Source of the DNA: Planctomycetota bacterium
GTDB lineage: Bacteria; Planctomycetota; Phycisphaerae; Phycisphaerales; SM1A02
Direction: 5' to 3'
DNA length: 46,211 bases
Assembly (NCBI GenBank): GCA_024230295.1
Contig: JAAERN010000026.1
Location: forward strand, 1-46,211
Part shown: positions 27,293 through 35,169 of the stretch, one piece after another
How the letters are laid out: the number at the start of each line of letters is the position of its first letter
Position numbering within the stretch: position 1 is the stretch's first letter
Notes under the pieces: generated by a model
Seen by the model: the letters and a program-made list of their open reading frames with translations, nothing else
Told to the model about the DNA's origin: nothing
Databases searched by the model: none
Position numbers and translations under genes: made by a program

Positions 27293-28879
27293 TCATCGTT
27301 TGCCAATCAAATACCACGTATGCATGATGCCCTTGCCTTTGATATCGATATCGCCTCGCGGCTCGAAGTCGTAATCATCGGCCAGCCGCACGCGAACCGA
27401 GTCGGACGCTTGAATGCGTCCTGGCTCGCTCGTTGACTCCATGCGGCTGGCGACATTGACGACGTCGCCCCACAAATCGTATGCGAACTTGCTTGAGCCG
27501 ACGATGCCGGCGACGACTGTGCCGGTATGCATGCCGGTACGCATGGAGAGCGTTCGTCCCGATCGCTCTGAATACTCGGCGAGCGTCTGCTGCATGTCCA
27601 TTGCGAAGTCGGCGATCTGCTGGGCGTGGGTCGGGCAGCGGTCTGGGATTCCCGCGACCACCATGTAGCAGTCTCCGATCGTCTTGATCTTCTCGATGCC
27701 GTGTTTGATCGCCAACTTGTCGAGAAGCCCGAATACGTCGTTGAGCATGTCGACCACCTGCTTGGCGCCGATCTGCTGGCTCATGGCGGTAAATCCGACA
27801 ATGTCGCTGAATAGAACAGTGACTTCGGGATACGACTCCGCGATGTTGTGTTCGCCGTCCTTGAGCCGATCGGCGATGGCAGCGGGCAGCACATTGAGCA
27901 GCAGTTTCTCGCTTCGATGCCGCTCTGCTTCCAGCGACTCGGCTTGTTCCTGCAGCGTCTCGCGGGCGGATTCGACCTCGGTGACATGGCGCTCCACCGA
28001 TTCCGCCATGGCATCGAACGTAGCAGCGAATGTCGCAAGTTCATCTTTGCCTTGGATGTTTGATCTTGCGGCACGATCGCCTGCGGCGATCTGGTTCGCA
28101 ATATTGGCAAGAATTTCAATTGGCCGCAGAAGGCGAGCGCGGATGAGGAGAACGGAGAGAAGCGTTGTCACCAAAAGAAAGCAGGCGACGATGATGTCAA
28201 TCAGTTTCAACCATTTTTCTGTCTCGTTGAGCGAAGCGACTTCATTCAATGTTCGGCGATCGATCATCGTCATGAATTCGCCGAGGGGCTCCATGATCCG
28301 AGCTTTCGCTTGGTTGTACTGATCGCCGTAGACCAGTTCAATCGCCTTGGATTGGTCGGGCGGCCCCGTGATCGTGAACGTTCCAGTGCCGTCATCGAAG
28401 CGTCCCTTGACGGCATTCATGGCGACATCCTCCAGCCGCACCAATGCGTCGGATTGATTCTGCGCTTCGGTGAGCTTATCGAATTCTGCGTTGGTGAAAC
28501 CAGCGTCCAGCATGCGGCCGCGGAGCGACTGCGGCTTGCCTTCGGGCCATTCTTTTCCGAGGCCAGCTACGATGAGGTCCCAATAGATACCCTCATACCC
28601 TTGGGGCCTCGGCGCCTCGCCATCGCGAATCGCCAGAATGTCGTGGAAGAACTCTTCGTACCGATCGTCACCTGTCGCGACATAGGTGCGAGCGAAGCGG
28701 GTGAGATCATCAGATGATTGGCGAAGTTCATCGGCGAGTTGGTATGAGGTGAACCTACGGATTTCTGTTTCTTCGGCTCGCAGTTGAGTCCGCTGCATCG
28801 CCACGGCCAAGCCGATCAGCCAGCCTACAAGTCCGAGTTGGGCAGCAAGAAGAAGCAGCAGAATATGTTTGATACGCAT
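27293..28879 (-). CDS. Membrane class III adenylate/guanylate cyclase with HAMP domain
   Basis: 528 residues from ATG 28879. Order: membrane helix 1 (about 4-28), a ~195-residue predicted periplasmic sensor region of helical character, membrane helix 2 (about 226-250), a HAMP domain (RLLRPIEILANIANQIAAGD), a coiled coil (about 295-335) and a class III catalytic domain (about 345-525). Metal Asp residues are in VLFSDIVGFTAMS and KTIGDCYM. EKIKTIGD and YDLWGDVVN supply the Lys and Asp that select ATP in adenylate cyclases, and NVASRMES gives the transition-state Arg. It should make cAMP in response to an external or membrane cue. It starts 8 nt after the stop of the sigma-factor gene, so the two are co-transcribed. 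Confidence 0.92.
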   Translation of the reverse strand: MRIKHILLLLLAAQLGLVGWLIGLAVAMQRTQLRAEETEIRRFTSYQLADELRQSSDDLTRFARTYVATGDDRYEEFFHDILAIRDGEAPRPQGYEGIYWDLIVAGLGKEWPEGKPQSLRGRMLDAGFTNAEFDKLTEAQNQSDALVRLEDVAMNAVKGRFDDGTGTFTITGPPDQSKAIELVYGDQYNQAKARIMEPLGEFMTMIDRRTLNEVASLNETEKWLKLIDIIVACFLLVTTLLSVLLIRARLLRPIEILANIANQIAAGDRAARSNIQGKDELATFAATFDAMAESVERHVTEVESARETLQEQAESLEAERHRSEKLLLNVLPAAIADRLKDGEHNIAESYPEVTVLFSDIVGFTAMSQQIGAKQVVDMLNDVFGLLDKLAIKHGIEKIKTIGDCYMVVAGIPDRCPTHAQQIADFAMDMQQTLAEYSERSGRTLSMRTGMHTGTVVAGIVGSSKFAYDLWGDVVNVASRMESTSEPGRIQASDSVRVRLADDYDFEPRGDIDIKGKGIMHTWYLIGKR

Positions 28880-28887
28880 CGTGCTAC

Positions 28888-29706
28888 CTACCGATCGACC
28901 GAGCCAGATCCCATCGCGGTCGTGATTCGATCGACGACCGACGTTGGAAGTTCATCTGCGCCAAGTGCATGGCACATATCTTGTGTGAGATCCAGAGACT
29001 CGAATACGGCCTTGCACCTGTCTGTGAGGCCGCCAATTGGGATTTCAAACTCAACCCCACGGTCCATGGCTTCCTGCTTCGCATCCAGCAGATCACGGCA
29101 GACTTGTTCATCGTATTTGCCCGGTTCGGAAGGCTCGGGCAGCCCTCGTTCGATCGCCCTGCGAAGTGTGAGACGAGCGCGGTGCACGCGAACGCGGACG
29201 GTTGCCTCATTCATTCCAGTGATGTCAGCAATGTCCGGACCTGAGAAGCCGACGACTTCCTTGAGCACAAGAGGCATCCTGTATTCGACCGGCAGATCAG
29301 CGATGGCGCTTTCAAGGCGAAGCTTTGCCTCTGCTTTCATTGCTTGGTCCAGCGGCGTGGCCTCGTCTCCCCGGCTGAGCCAGACCAAGCCGCACTGATC
29401 CAAGAGGATGTCGTTGCTTGGCAACTCAGCCGACGCAGGCCCTTTCTTTCGGTGCATTCGCTGGCAGGTGCGGGCGGCGATTCGATACAGCCAAGTAGTG
29501 ACCTTTGCATCGCCACGAAATGTCGGCCAGCTTCGGAATGCCTCCAGCATGGTTTCCTGAACAAGGTCCGCCGCCTCGTCTTCGTTGCCGCAGAATCGGC
29601 GGCCGAGCCCGAAGAGCATGCCCCCATGTGCCTGCATGAGGTACTGGATGGCATCGCTCGGGTCGGAGCCTGGGATCGGATCAAGGGTGGTGGGTTCGGC
29701 AGTCAT
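28888..29706 (-). CDS. ECF-type RNA polymerase sigma factor with a Cys-containing C-terminal extension
   Basis: 272 residues, longer than the usual ~180-200. ATG 29706 follows AGGAAGG. Region 2 has DEAADLVQETMLEAFRSWP and TTWLYRIAARTCQRMHRKK. Region 4 has SAIADLPVEYRMPLVLKEVV and FSGPDIADITGMNEATVRVR, with a helix-turn-helix. After about residue 190 there is an extra ~80-residue tail with VCRDLLDAKQEAMDRG, TDRC and DMC. This loosely recalls the zinc-binding anti-sigma (zf-HC2) start, although the HxxxCxxC motif is not intact. No separate anti-sigma factor gene is next to it; the following gene is a cyclase. It is divergent from the CstB-like gene, with a 159-bp gap that probably holds both promoters. 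Confidence 0.88.
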   Translation of the reverse strand: MTAEPTTLDPIPGSDPSDAIQYLMQAHGGMLFGLGRRFCGNEDEAADLVQETMLEAFRSWPTFRGDAKVTTWLYRIAARTCQRMHRKKGPASAELPSNDILLDQCGLVWLSRGDEATPLDQAMKAEAKLRLESAIADLPVEYRMPLVLKEVVGFSGPDIADITGMNEATVRVRVHRARLTLRRAIERGLPEPSEPGKYDEQVCRDLLDAKQEAMDRGVEFEIPIGGLTDRCKAVFESLDLTQDMCHALGADELPTSVVDRITTAMGSGSVDR

Positions 29707-29865
29707 GGAAGCCTTCCTGAGAAATCAGTCTAACTCAAAGGCTTAACCGCTCTGCCGGGTGATGCGGGGCCATCGGCACAGTATTGTGATCGTTTTGTAT
29801 CTTTCTTGAAACGCGAGACAGCCCTTTTGCCCCGCATTCGTGGGACTAGGTGGGAGTAACGGCCA

Positions 29866-31320
29866 ATGTTCTTTAGATTGATATATGACGAGTCGTTGGC
29901 GCAGGCAGCCTATTTGGTGGGCTGTCAGGCGACGGGTGAGGCCATCGTTTTCGACCCCGAGCGAGATGTAGATAGATATATCAAAATTGCCGAAGAGCAT
30001 GACCTCACGATCGTGGCGTCGGCTGAGACGCATATTCACGCCGACTTCCTCTCGGGATCACGAGAACTGGCCGAGCGAATTGATGTGATGGTCTTTGCCT
30101 CGGACGAGGGGGATGCCGACTGGAAGTATGGTTGGTTGAACGATCGGCAAGGTGGCGGCACGTATCGTCATCAGCTGCTCAAGGATGGCGACACCTTTAT
30201 GGTGGGCAACCTTCAGTTCAAAGCAGTCCATACGCCCGGCCATACACCCGAGCACATGTCATACGAGATCACCGACCTTGGCGGCGGCGTGACCGAGCCG
30301 ATGGGACTGATCACCGGTGACTTTGTGTTCGTTGGCGATCTGGGTAGACCAGATCTGCTCGAGACTGCAGCTGGATTCGAAAACACGAAGGAAGCTGGCG
30401 CGCGAACACTTGCCGCTTCTGCATGTTCGTTCCTTGACTACCCAGACTATCTGCAAGTGTGGCCGGCCCACGGAAGTGGCAGCGCATGTGGCAAAGCGCT
30501 CGGCGCAGTGCCGCAGAGCACCGTCGGATATGAGCGTCGATTCAACACAGCCTTGCAGTTTGCCGGAGACGAGGCCGCCTTTGTCAACTTCATTCTTGAT
30601 GGGCAGCCCGACCCACCGTACTACTTCGCTCGCATGAAGCAACTCAACCGCGATGGCGTGCCAGTGCTTGGCGAGCTGCCGCAGCCCGAGCACTACACTG
30701 CGGATAAAATCGCAGCGATTGATACGACGAAAGTCGCTGTTGTCGATACGCGATGCTGGGTCGAGTTCCGGGCAGGACATCTTCGCGGAAGCCTCAAGCC
30801 GCTTGGCGGCGTTGGTTTCCTTTCGAGTTTGGGTTCGTTCATACGTCCCGAGGAAGACATTGTGCTGATCGTGGAGCGGGACTGCCTGGAAGAGACAGTT
30901 CGTAAGCTCGTCCGCATCGGTCTCGACCGAGTGGTCGGATGGGCGAGTCCCTCGACGCTCGCTGTAATGCTCGAATCAATTGGTGGCGGAGCCACCATAG
31001 ATGAGATTTCTCCGGGCGATGTGCCTGCCATCCGTGACGCGGGTGCTGCAATACTCGACGTCCGCACAACGGGCGAGTGCAGCGAAGGCATGATCGAAGG
31101 GGCGACCAATATTGCGTACACACGACTGCTTGCCAGATGGGAGGACCTTCCCGAAGGCGAGCCGGTCATCATCAATTGCAGATACGGCGGTCGATCCGCC
31201 GCAGCGTGCACCATGCTTGCTCGCGCGGGACGGACGGTCGCCAATCTAGAGGGTGGCTATGGGGCCTGGGTGGAGGCGATCGATCACGACGCTTCTCAGG
31301 CTCAGCAGCACTCCTCGTAA
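29866..31320 (+). CDS. CstB-like metallo-beta-lactamase persulfide dioxygenase with two rhodanese domains
   Basis: 484 residues; GGGAGT lies upstream of ATG 29866. The N-terminal metallo-beta-lactamase domain has AETHIHADFLSG (H56, H58, D60), VHTPGHTPEH and GDFVFVGDLGRPDL, as in ETHE1/persulfide dioxygenases. A first rhodanese-like domain (about 270-370) lacks a proper active-site loop and is probably inactive. The second (about 380-475) has IINCRYGGRSAAA with the catalytic Cys. This layout matches CstB-type proteins, which oxidise persulfides to sulfite and thiosulfate. It would detoxify sulfide or reactive sulfur in the cytoplasm. It is divergent from the sigma factor. A decayed rhodanese gene follows. 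Confidence 0.9.
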   Translation: MFFRLIYDESLAQAAYLVGCQATGEAIVFDPERDVDRYIKIAEEHDLTIVASAETHIHADFLSGSRELAERIDVMVFASDEGDADWKYGWLNDRQGGGTYRHQLLKDGDTFMVGNLQFKAVHTPGHTPEHMSYEITDLGGGVTEPMGLITGDFVFVGDLGRPDLLETAAGFENTKEAGARTLAASACSFLDYPDYLQVWPAHGSGSACGKALGAVPQSTVGYERRFNTALQFAGDEAAFVNFILDGQPDPPYYFARMKQLNRDGVPVLGELPQPEHYTADKIAAIDTTKVAVVDTRCWVEFRAGHLRGSLKPLGGVGFLSSLGSFIRPEEDIVLIVERDCLEETVRKLVRIGLDRVVGWASPSTLAVMLESIGGGATIDEISPGDVPAIRDAGAAILDVRTTGECSEGMIEGATNIAYTRLLARWEDLPEGEPVIINCRYGGRSAAACTMLARAGRTVANLEGGYGAWVEAIDHDASQAQQHSS

Positions 31321-31445
31321 CGAGTATTAGCCCGGACTGCTGCAAAGGCGGCGGCGAGCACCGGAGTCCCCCCCCCAAAGTACTCCTCGGTCAGTCGATT
31401 TTCGGCCGACCGGGTGAGTGCGGGAAGTGAGCCGGCTCTTTCTCG

Positions 31446-31718
31446 ATGAAATCGAAACTCCTTGAACGATCGACGCAGAGCGTGGGGGCAGAGAAGCTCT
31501 GGGAGTGGCTGGATCAGGGAAAGGCCACGGTTATAGACGTTCGCGAGCCGGAGGATTTCGGAACTGCTCATCATGTGACTCGCCATGGCGATCTTCGCGG
31601 TTCTTGTGATCATTGGGGCCGTTGCTCCGTGGCGAATGACGCCGTGCGGCCAGGTCCCGCGCTGATACGATTCCGATCTTTGCTGCGAGGAGCCCCCGGA
31701 CCATGGAATGCGGACTGA
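31446..31718 (+). pseudogene. Decayed single-domain rhodanese gene
   Basis: The frame from ATG 31446 reads AEKLWEWLDQGKATVIDVRE and then PEDFGTAHH. This matches the start of a rhodanese (normally DVREPEEFAxGHIPGA). After about 31580 the residues no longer fit the fold, and there is no active-site Cys loop. The frame runs on to 31718 and overlaps the YchF start. A tiny separate frame at 31585-31665 codes 26 residues beginning MAIFAVLVIIGAVAP, a single hydrophobic helix. It could be a relic of a DUF2892-type tail found after rhodanese domains, but this is weak. The best reading is a deleted relic beside the intact CstB-like gene. Confidence 0.5.
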
Positions 31719-32749
31719 TTGGATTGCAGGGTGTTGGAAAGACGACCTTGTTTCAAGCCCTGACGGCCCACGCGGTACCTGTGCAGGTGGGTTCAATGAA
31801 GCCCAATGTCGGAATCGCCGCAATGCCCGATCCAAGGCTTGAGCAAATTGCCGAGTTCATTCCTCCGGAAAAGTTGATCCCCGCCACTGTGCAGGTGGTC
31901 GATATTCCGGGTGTGGCCTCGGGTGGAGGTGCTTCGAGCCTCAATCAGATTCTGGCCCACATTCGAACCGTGGACGCGCTCGTGCAGGTCGTCAACTGTT
32001 GGGAGGGTCGGGACGCCGCCAGTGACATCGCTTTGATGGAGGCGGAATTGATCCTGGCCGATCTCGTCGTTGCCGAGGGCGCGCTTGACAAAGCGCGGCG
32101 GGCGACGAGAAGTGGCGATGCAGATGCGAAGAAGCGGCTGGCTGTTGTCGAGAAGGTCTACGAGATGCTTAGCGACGAGCGGCCGGTTCGGGACGGCGAT
32201 TGGGATGCCGCCGAGGCGGCTGTATTGAAGTCGTACGGATTCATGTCTGCAAAGCCAGTGCTGTATGTCGCAAACGTGGGTGAGGATGATCTCGACGGTG
32301 CATCGCCGGCAGCCGAGGCTGTGCAGGCCGCCGCAAGCGCGGCCGGAACCACATCGGTGTGTGTGTGCGCTGAAATTGAGTCTGAGATAGCCGAGTTGGA
32401 GGCGGCGGATCGGTCGGAGATGCTTGAGTCGATGGGGATTGACCGACCGGCCATCGGTGTTCTTGCGTCAGCCATGAATGAAGTCCTAGGCCTCTCGACG
32501 TTCTACACGGCGGGCGAGAAGGAAGTCCGCGCGTGGTCGATTCCTCGTGGAGCTTCGGCACCAGAGGCGGCGGGATCTATACACAGTGATATTCAACGGG
32601 GATTCATTCGCGCCGAGTGTTATCATTGCGACGACCTTTTCGAACTCAAGGGGGAAAAGGCGATCAAGGAGGCGGGAAAGCTCCGCAGTGAGGGCAAGGC
32701 TTACTGCATGCAGGATGGCGACGTCGTGCACTTCCTTTTTAATGTGTGA
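31703..32749 (+). CDS. ychF: YchF/OLA1-type redox-regulated ATPase
   Basis: 348 residues, close to the usual ~360. The P-loop is GLQGVGKTTLFQALT (usual form GLPNVGKSTLF), followed by VVDIPG for the G3 region. A helical insertion occupies about 115-190. YVANVGED stands for the NxxE site that makes the family prefer ATP. The C-terminal TGS domain starts at FYTAGEKEVRAW and includes AAGSIHSDIQRGFIRAE and DVVHFLFNV. It binds ribosomes and is linked to stress and translation control. The N-terminus overlaps the end of the decayed rhodanese frame by 16 bp. No clear Shine-Dalgarno is visible before the ATG; the closest purine run is GCGAGGAGCC. Confidence 0.9.
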   Translation: MECGLIGLQGVGKTTLFQALTAHAVPVQVGSMKPNVGIAAMPDPRLEQIAEFIPPEKLIPATVQVVDIPGVASGGGASSLNQILAHIRTVDALVQVVNCWEGRDAASDIALMEAELILADLVVAEGALDKARRATRSGDADAKKRLAVVEKVYEMLSDERPVRDGDWDAAEAAVLKSYGFMSAKPVLYVANVGEDDLDGASPAAEAVQAAASAAGTTSVCVCAEIESEIAELEAADRSEMLESMGIDRPAIGVLASAMNEVLGLSTFYTAGEKEVRAWSIPRGASAPEAAGSIHSDIQRGFIRAECYHCDDLFELKGEKAIKEAGKLRSEGKAYCMQDGDVVHFLFNV

Positions 32750-32774
32750 TCGAAGTTCGGGGAATATCCCACAC

Positions 32775-32815
32775 TTGAACAATCCGCAATAGGTATGGTA
32801 TTTTCTGGACCATAC
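32775..32815 (+). promoter_or_regulatory. Candidate promoter with inverted-repeat operator upstream of the Cys-rich lipoprotein
   Basis: TTGAAC (32775-32780) and TATTTT (32799-32804) are separated by 18 nt. The -10 region lies within an inverted repeat, GTATGGT (32793-32799) and ACCATAC (32809-32815), with a 9-nt gap. A repressor bound here would block the promoter. The repeat could alternatively be a weak hairpin ending the YchF message. Confidence 0.4.
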
Positions 32816-32848
32816 TTACACTTACTCATACCCAGTTTGGAGATTGTG

Positions 32849-33103
32849 ATGAAGGCTATTCTCATTGTTGCGACCACGGCTTTGATGCTCGGTGGATGTC
32901 AGTCCGGTTCGAAGTCAACGGCCAAAGCCGCTCCGGGGATGTTGAATGCGACGTGTCCATTCTCCGACCAGCCGGTCGGTGAAGGCGCTCCAAGTTCGGA
33001 CTGGGATGGTGAGACGGTTGGATTTTGCTGCGCCGGCTGCGCCATGCGGTGGGATGCATGGACGGATGAGCAGAAGAACAATTACGTGATTGCTCAGCAG
33101 TAG
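32849..33103 (+). CDS. Small Cys-rich lipoprotein (TRASH/YHS-like)
   Basis: 84 residues from ATG 32849, chosen for GGAG (32839-32842) and the signal peptide. The lipobox is LGGC with Cys17. The mature part has CPFSDQPVGEG and then FCCAGCAMRWDAWTDEQK, a Cys arrangement like small TRASH/YHS metal-binding domains used in heavy-metal handling. It is likely anchored in the outer membrane or facing the periplasm. No partner is adjacent, but a full metal-efflux operon lies at 11145-18242. Function inferred from the Cys pattern only. Confidence 0.7.
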   Translation: MKAILIVATTALMLGGCQSGSKSTAKAAPGMLNATCPFSDQPVGEGAPSSDWDGETVGFCCAGCAMRWDAWTDEQKNNYVIAQQ

Positions 33104-33249
33104 TGGGCTGAACTCTCAGTGAGTTGAAATATGGAACTGCGCAGGCGGTGGTGTTGTTGTGCGCGAGCAGGAGATCGCGATCCGTACGGACCTACTTTCG
33201 ATGAACTGCCCGCATTGTGGGCCGCTTTATTTTAGGAGTTAGGGGTCCA

Positions 33250-33286
33250 AAAACAATCACCTCCAGACCGCGAAGTCTGGAGGTGA
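33250..33286 (-). terminator. Strong rho-independent terminator on the minus strand with no known upstream gene
   Basis: TCACCTCCAGAC (33257-33268) pairs perfectly with GTCTGGAGGTGA (33275-33286) over 12 bp with a 6-nt loop. Read on the minus strand, the hairpin is followed by TTGTTTTTGG, a canonical U-tract. On the plus strand the hairpin has no T run. No minus-strand coding gene lies between here and glpK (33676), so the transcript it stops is unassigned. Confidence 0.75.
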
Positions 33287-33470
33287 CGGAAGAGAAGAGA
33301 AGGAAGCCTGGTCCGGAAGGTGGCGGATGATGATCCGCTTGATTACTTATCGGATCCCAACTACCTCTTTGCTTGAAACTAACTGCCAAAAGGCAAGCAT
33401 GTTTTTCACGACTGTGATGCACCGGATATCCACCAAATTGTGTATTCGTGGGGGACAATGAACGGAAATC
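33287..33470 (-). ncRNA. Candidate small RNA ending at the orphan terminator
   Basis: The strand that feeds the terminator at 33250-33286 has no convincing coding frame here. It contains further hairpins: GCGGAT (33323-33328 region) with a 4-nt loop and ATCCGC; and TGCC-TTTT-GGCA near 33387-33398, extended by GCTTG/CAAGC. The 5' end is not defined; a transcript starting near 33400-33470 is a guess. It could be a regulatory RNA (a 6S-like RNA was considered, but no defining feature was seen) or the 3' part of an antisense transcript. Confidence 0.3.
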
Positions 33471-33675
33471 ACTGCCGTGACGGATTTTGTGATGATCGGT
33501 CAGTCTCTCGGACTCGTGGGTGGATTCACTCATAAGATTCTCAAACAACGTGTAGTGCCGGAGTTGTGGTGGGCCCGCTGTCTTGTTGATGAATTGTGTG
33601 TCTTTCGTGCGATCTGGTCATGTGCGGCTTTGTTTGCGGGGAAGATGCGATCTGTGATTGAGGAGGGTATTGATC

Positions 33676-35169
33676 ATGGCAATCCTGTTAGCGCTCGATG
33701 AGGGGACAAGTAGCTGTAGGACGGTTGCCTTTGACGAAGACGGCCATATTAAGTCTGTGGCGCAGAGGGAGTTGTCGCAGTCGTATCCTCAGCCGGGGTG
33801 GGTTGAACATGATGCTTTAGAGATCCGAGACCATCAACTGGGCACCCTGCACGAGGTGCTTGGCTCTCTGGGGGCGGAGTCTGGTGATGTGGCTGGGATT
33901 GGAATCACCAATCAACGGGAGACCGTAGTTCTGTGGGATCGCCGAACTGGTGAGCCGATTCACCCGGCGATTGTCTGGCAGGATTGCCGAACAGCCGACG
34001 CTATGGAACTGCTCGCCTCAGACGAAGCGGTTGCGAAGTTGATTACTGATCGCACCGGCTTGGTATTGGATCCGTACTTTTCGGCTAGCAAGTTGCAGTG
34101 GTTGCTCGACCATGTCGAAGGGGCTCGTCGGGCTGCCAAGGACGGCCATCTGGCCTTTGGCACGGTGGAATGTTGGCTTCTGTGGTGTCTGACCAACGGG
34201 CAGCGCCACGCTACCGACGCCAGCAACGCTTCGCGGACGATGCTTTATGACATCGAACGGGGATGTTGGGACGAGGACTTGCTCGCACTCTTTGATATTC
34301 CTGAATCGGTGTTGCCAGAGGTGGTCCCTTGCTGCGGCGCATTTGGCACTGCCCTGGGAAACAGCGGTATCCCGATTGCGGGCATGATCGGAGATCAGCA
34401 GGCCGCGCTCTTTGGCCATGGCTGCCTGGAAGTCGGTGACGCGAAAACGACCTATGGAACTGGTTGCTTCCTTCTTCTCAACACTGGGCACAACAAAGTT
34501 CGGAGCGAGGGTGGGCTCTTGACGACGATCGGCTGGCAACTTGGGAACGCGACGACCTTCGCAATGGAGGGCAGTGTCTTCATGGGTGGCGCAAGTATTC
34601 AATGGCTGCGTGATGGTCTCGGCATCATCAATTCGGCGGCCGATGTGAATCCGCTTGCGGAAACCGTCTCCGACACAGATGGCGTGGTGCTGGTTCCGGC
34701 ATTCACCGGTCTTGGGGCGCCCTACTGGGATCCTTGGGGGCGAGGTGCCATTTTGGGGATGACGCGTGGCACGACGAGCGCGCATATTGCCCGGGCGACC
34801 CTAGAAGGTATTGCAATGAGCGTCGGGGATGTATTCCGCGCGATGGAGGCCGATGCCAAGATTCCATTGCACGAGTTGCGAGTCGACGGCGGTGCCGCTG
34901 CGAGCGATCTGCTGATGCAGATACAGTCCGATGTGCTCGATACAGCCGTGCTCCGGCCGGCATTGCTGGAAACGACAGCATGGGGGGCTGCAGCCATGGC
35001 AGGGCTCGGAACGGGCGTATTCGACAGTCCAGAAGACGCCGCGACCTGCTGGCACTTGGACCGAAAGTTCGAGCCAACTGGGGACGACGCCCGCCGGGCT
35101 TCAAAGCTCCGTCTCTGGCGAAGCGCCGTTGAGCGAGTGAAGGGCTGGGCGAGGGAGGAGGGATCGTGA
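33676..35169 (+). CDS. glpK: Glycerol kinase
   Basis: 497 residues, typical length. ATG 33676 follows AGGAGG (33661-33666). FGGY family with LALDEGTSSCRTVAFD at the phosphate-1 site, GITNQRETVVLWDRRTG and PAIVWQDCRT for glycerol binding, GDQQAALFGHGC with the catalytic Asp, KTTYGTGCFLLLNTG, and FTGLGAPYWDP. The usual LDQGTTSSR reads LDEGTSSCR, a mild variation at the nucleotide site. It makes sn-glycerol-3-phosphate from glycerol and ATP in the cytoplasm. It overlaps the glpD start as GTGA, so the two genes form a translationally coupled operon. No glpF facilitator is adjacent. Confidence 0.94.
   Translation: MAILLALDEGTSSCRTVAFDEDGHIKSVAQRELSQSYPQPGWVEHDALEIRDHQLGTLHEVLGSLGAESGDVAGIGITNQRETVVLWDRRTGEPIHPAIVWQDCRTADAMELLASDEAVAKLITDRTGLVLDPYFSASKLQWLLDHVEGARRAAKDGHLAFGTVECWLLWCLTNGQRHATDASNASRTMLYDIERGCWDEDLLALFDIPESVLPEVVPCCGAFGTALGNSGIPIAGMIGDQQAALFGHGCLEVGDAKTTYGTGCFLLLNTGHNKVRSEGGLLTTIGWQLGNATTFAMEGSVFMGGASIQWLRDGLGIINSAADVNPLAETVSDTDGVVLVPAFTGLGAPYWDPWGRGAILGMTRGTTSAHIARATLEGIAMSVGDVFRAMEADAKIPLHELRVDGGAAASDLLMQIQSDVLDTAVLRPALLETTAWGAAAMAGLGTGVFDSPEDAATCWHLDRKFEPTGDDARRASKLRLWRSAVERVKGWAREEGS

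Larger units (their letters stand above)
33104..33675. other. Gene-poor stretch between the Cys-rich lipoprotein and glpK
   Basis: 572 bp without a supported coding gene. From left to right it holds: a small AACTC/GAGTT inverted repeat after the lipoprotein stop; a perfect palindrome TCCGTACGGA (33181-33190); a weak plus-strand hairpin GCCC...GGGC (33208-33222) followed by CGCTTTATTTTA, possibly the lipoprotein terminator; the strong minus-strand terminator; and the glpK leader. The plus-strand glpK promoter was not identified. Confidence 0.5.

Noticed and set aside
31367-31377. C homopolymer run as a phase-variation tract
   Set aside because: It lies between genes, after the CstB-like stop and before the rhodanese relic, with no evident promoter or coding frame to switch.
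31585-31665. 26-residue hydrophobic peptide frame (MAIFAVLVIIGAVAP...)
   Set aside because: Too short, no ribosome-binding site, and lies inside decayed rhodanese sequence; kept only as a remark there.
33192-33548. Minus-strand open frame of 118 codons across the orphan terminator
   Set aside because: It reads through the strong terminator hairpin and has no protein-like features; a non-coding transcript fits better.
33480-33675. Possible riboswitch before glpK
   Set aside because: No conserved aptamer pattern could be recognised; only a good Shine-Dalgarno is clear.
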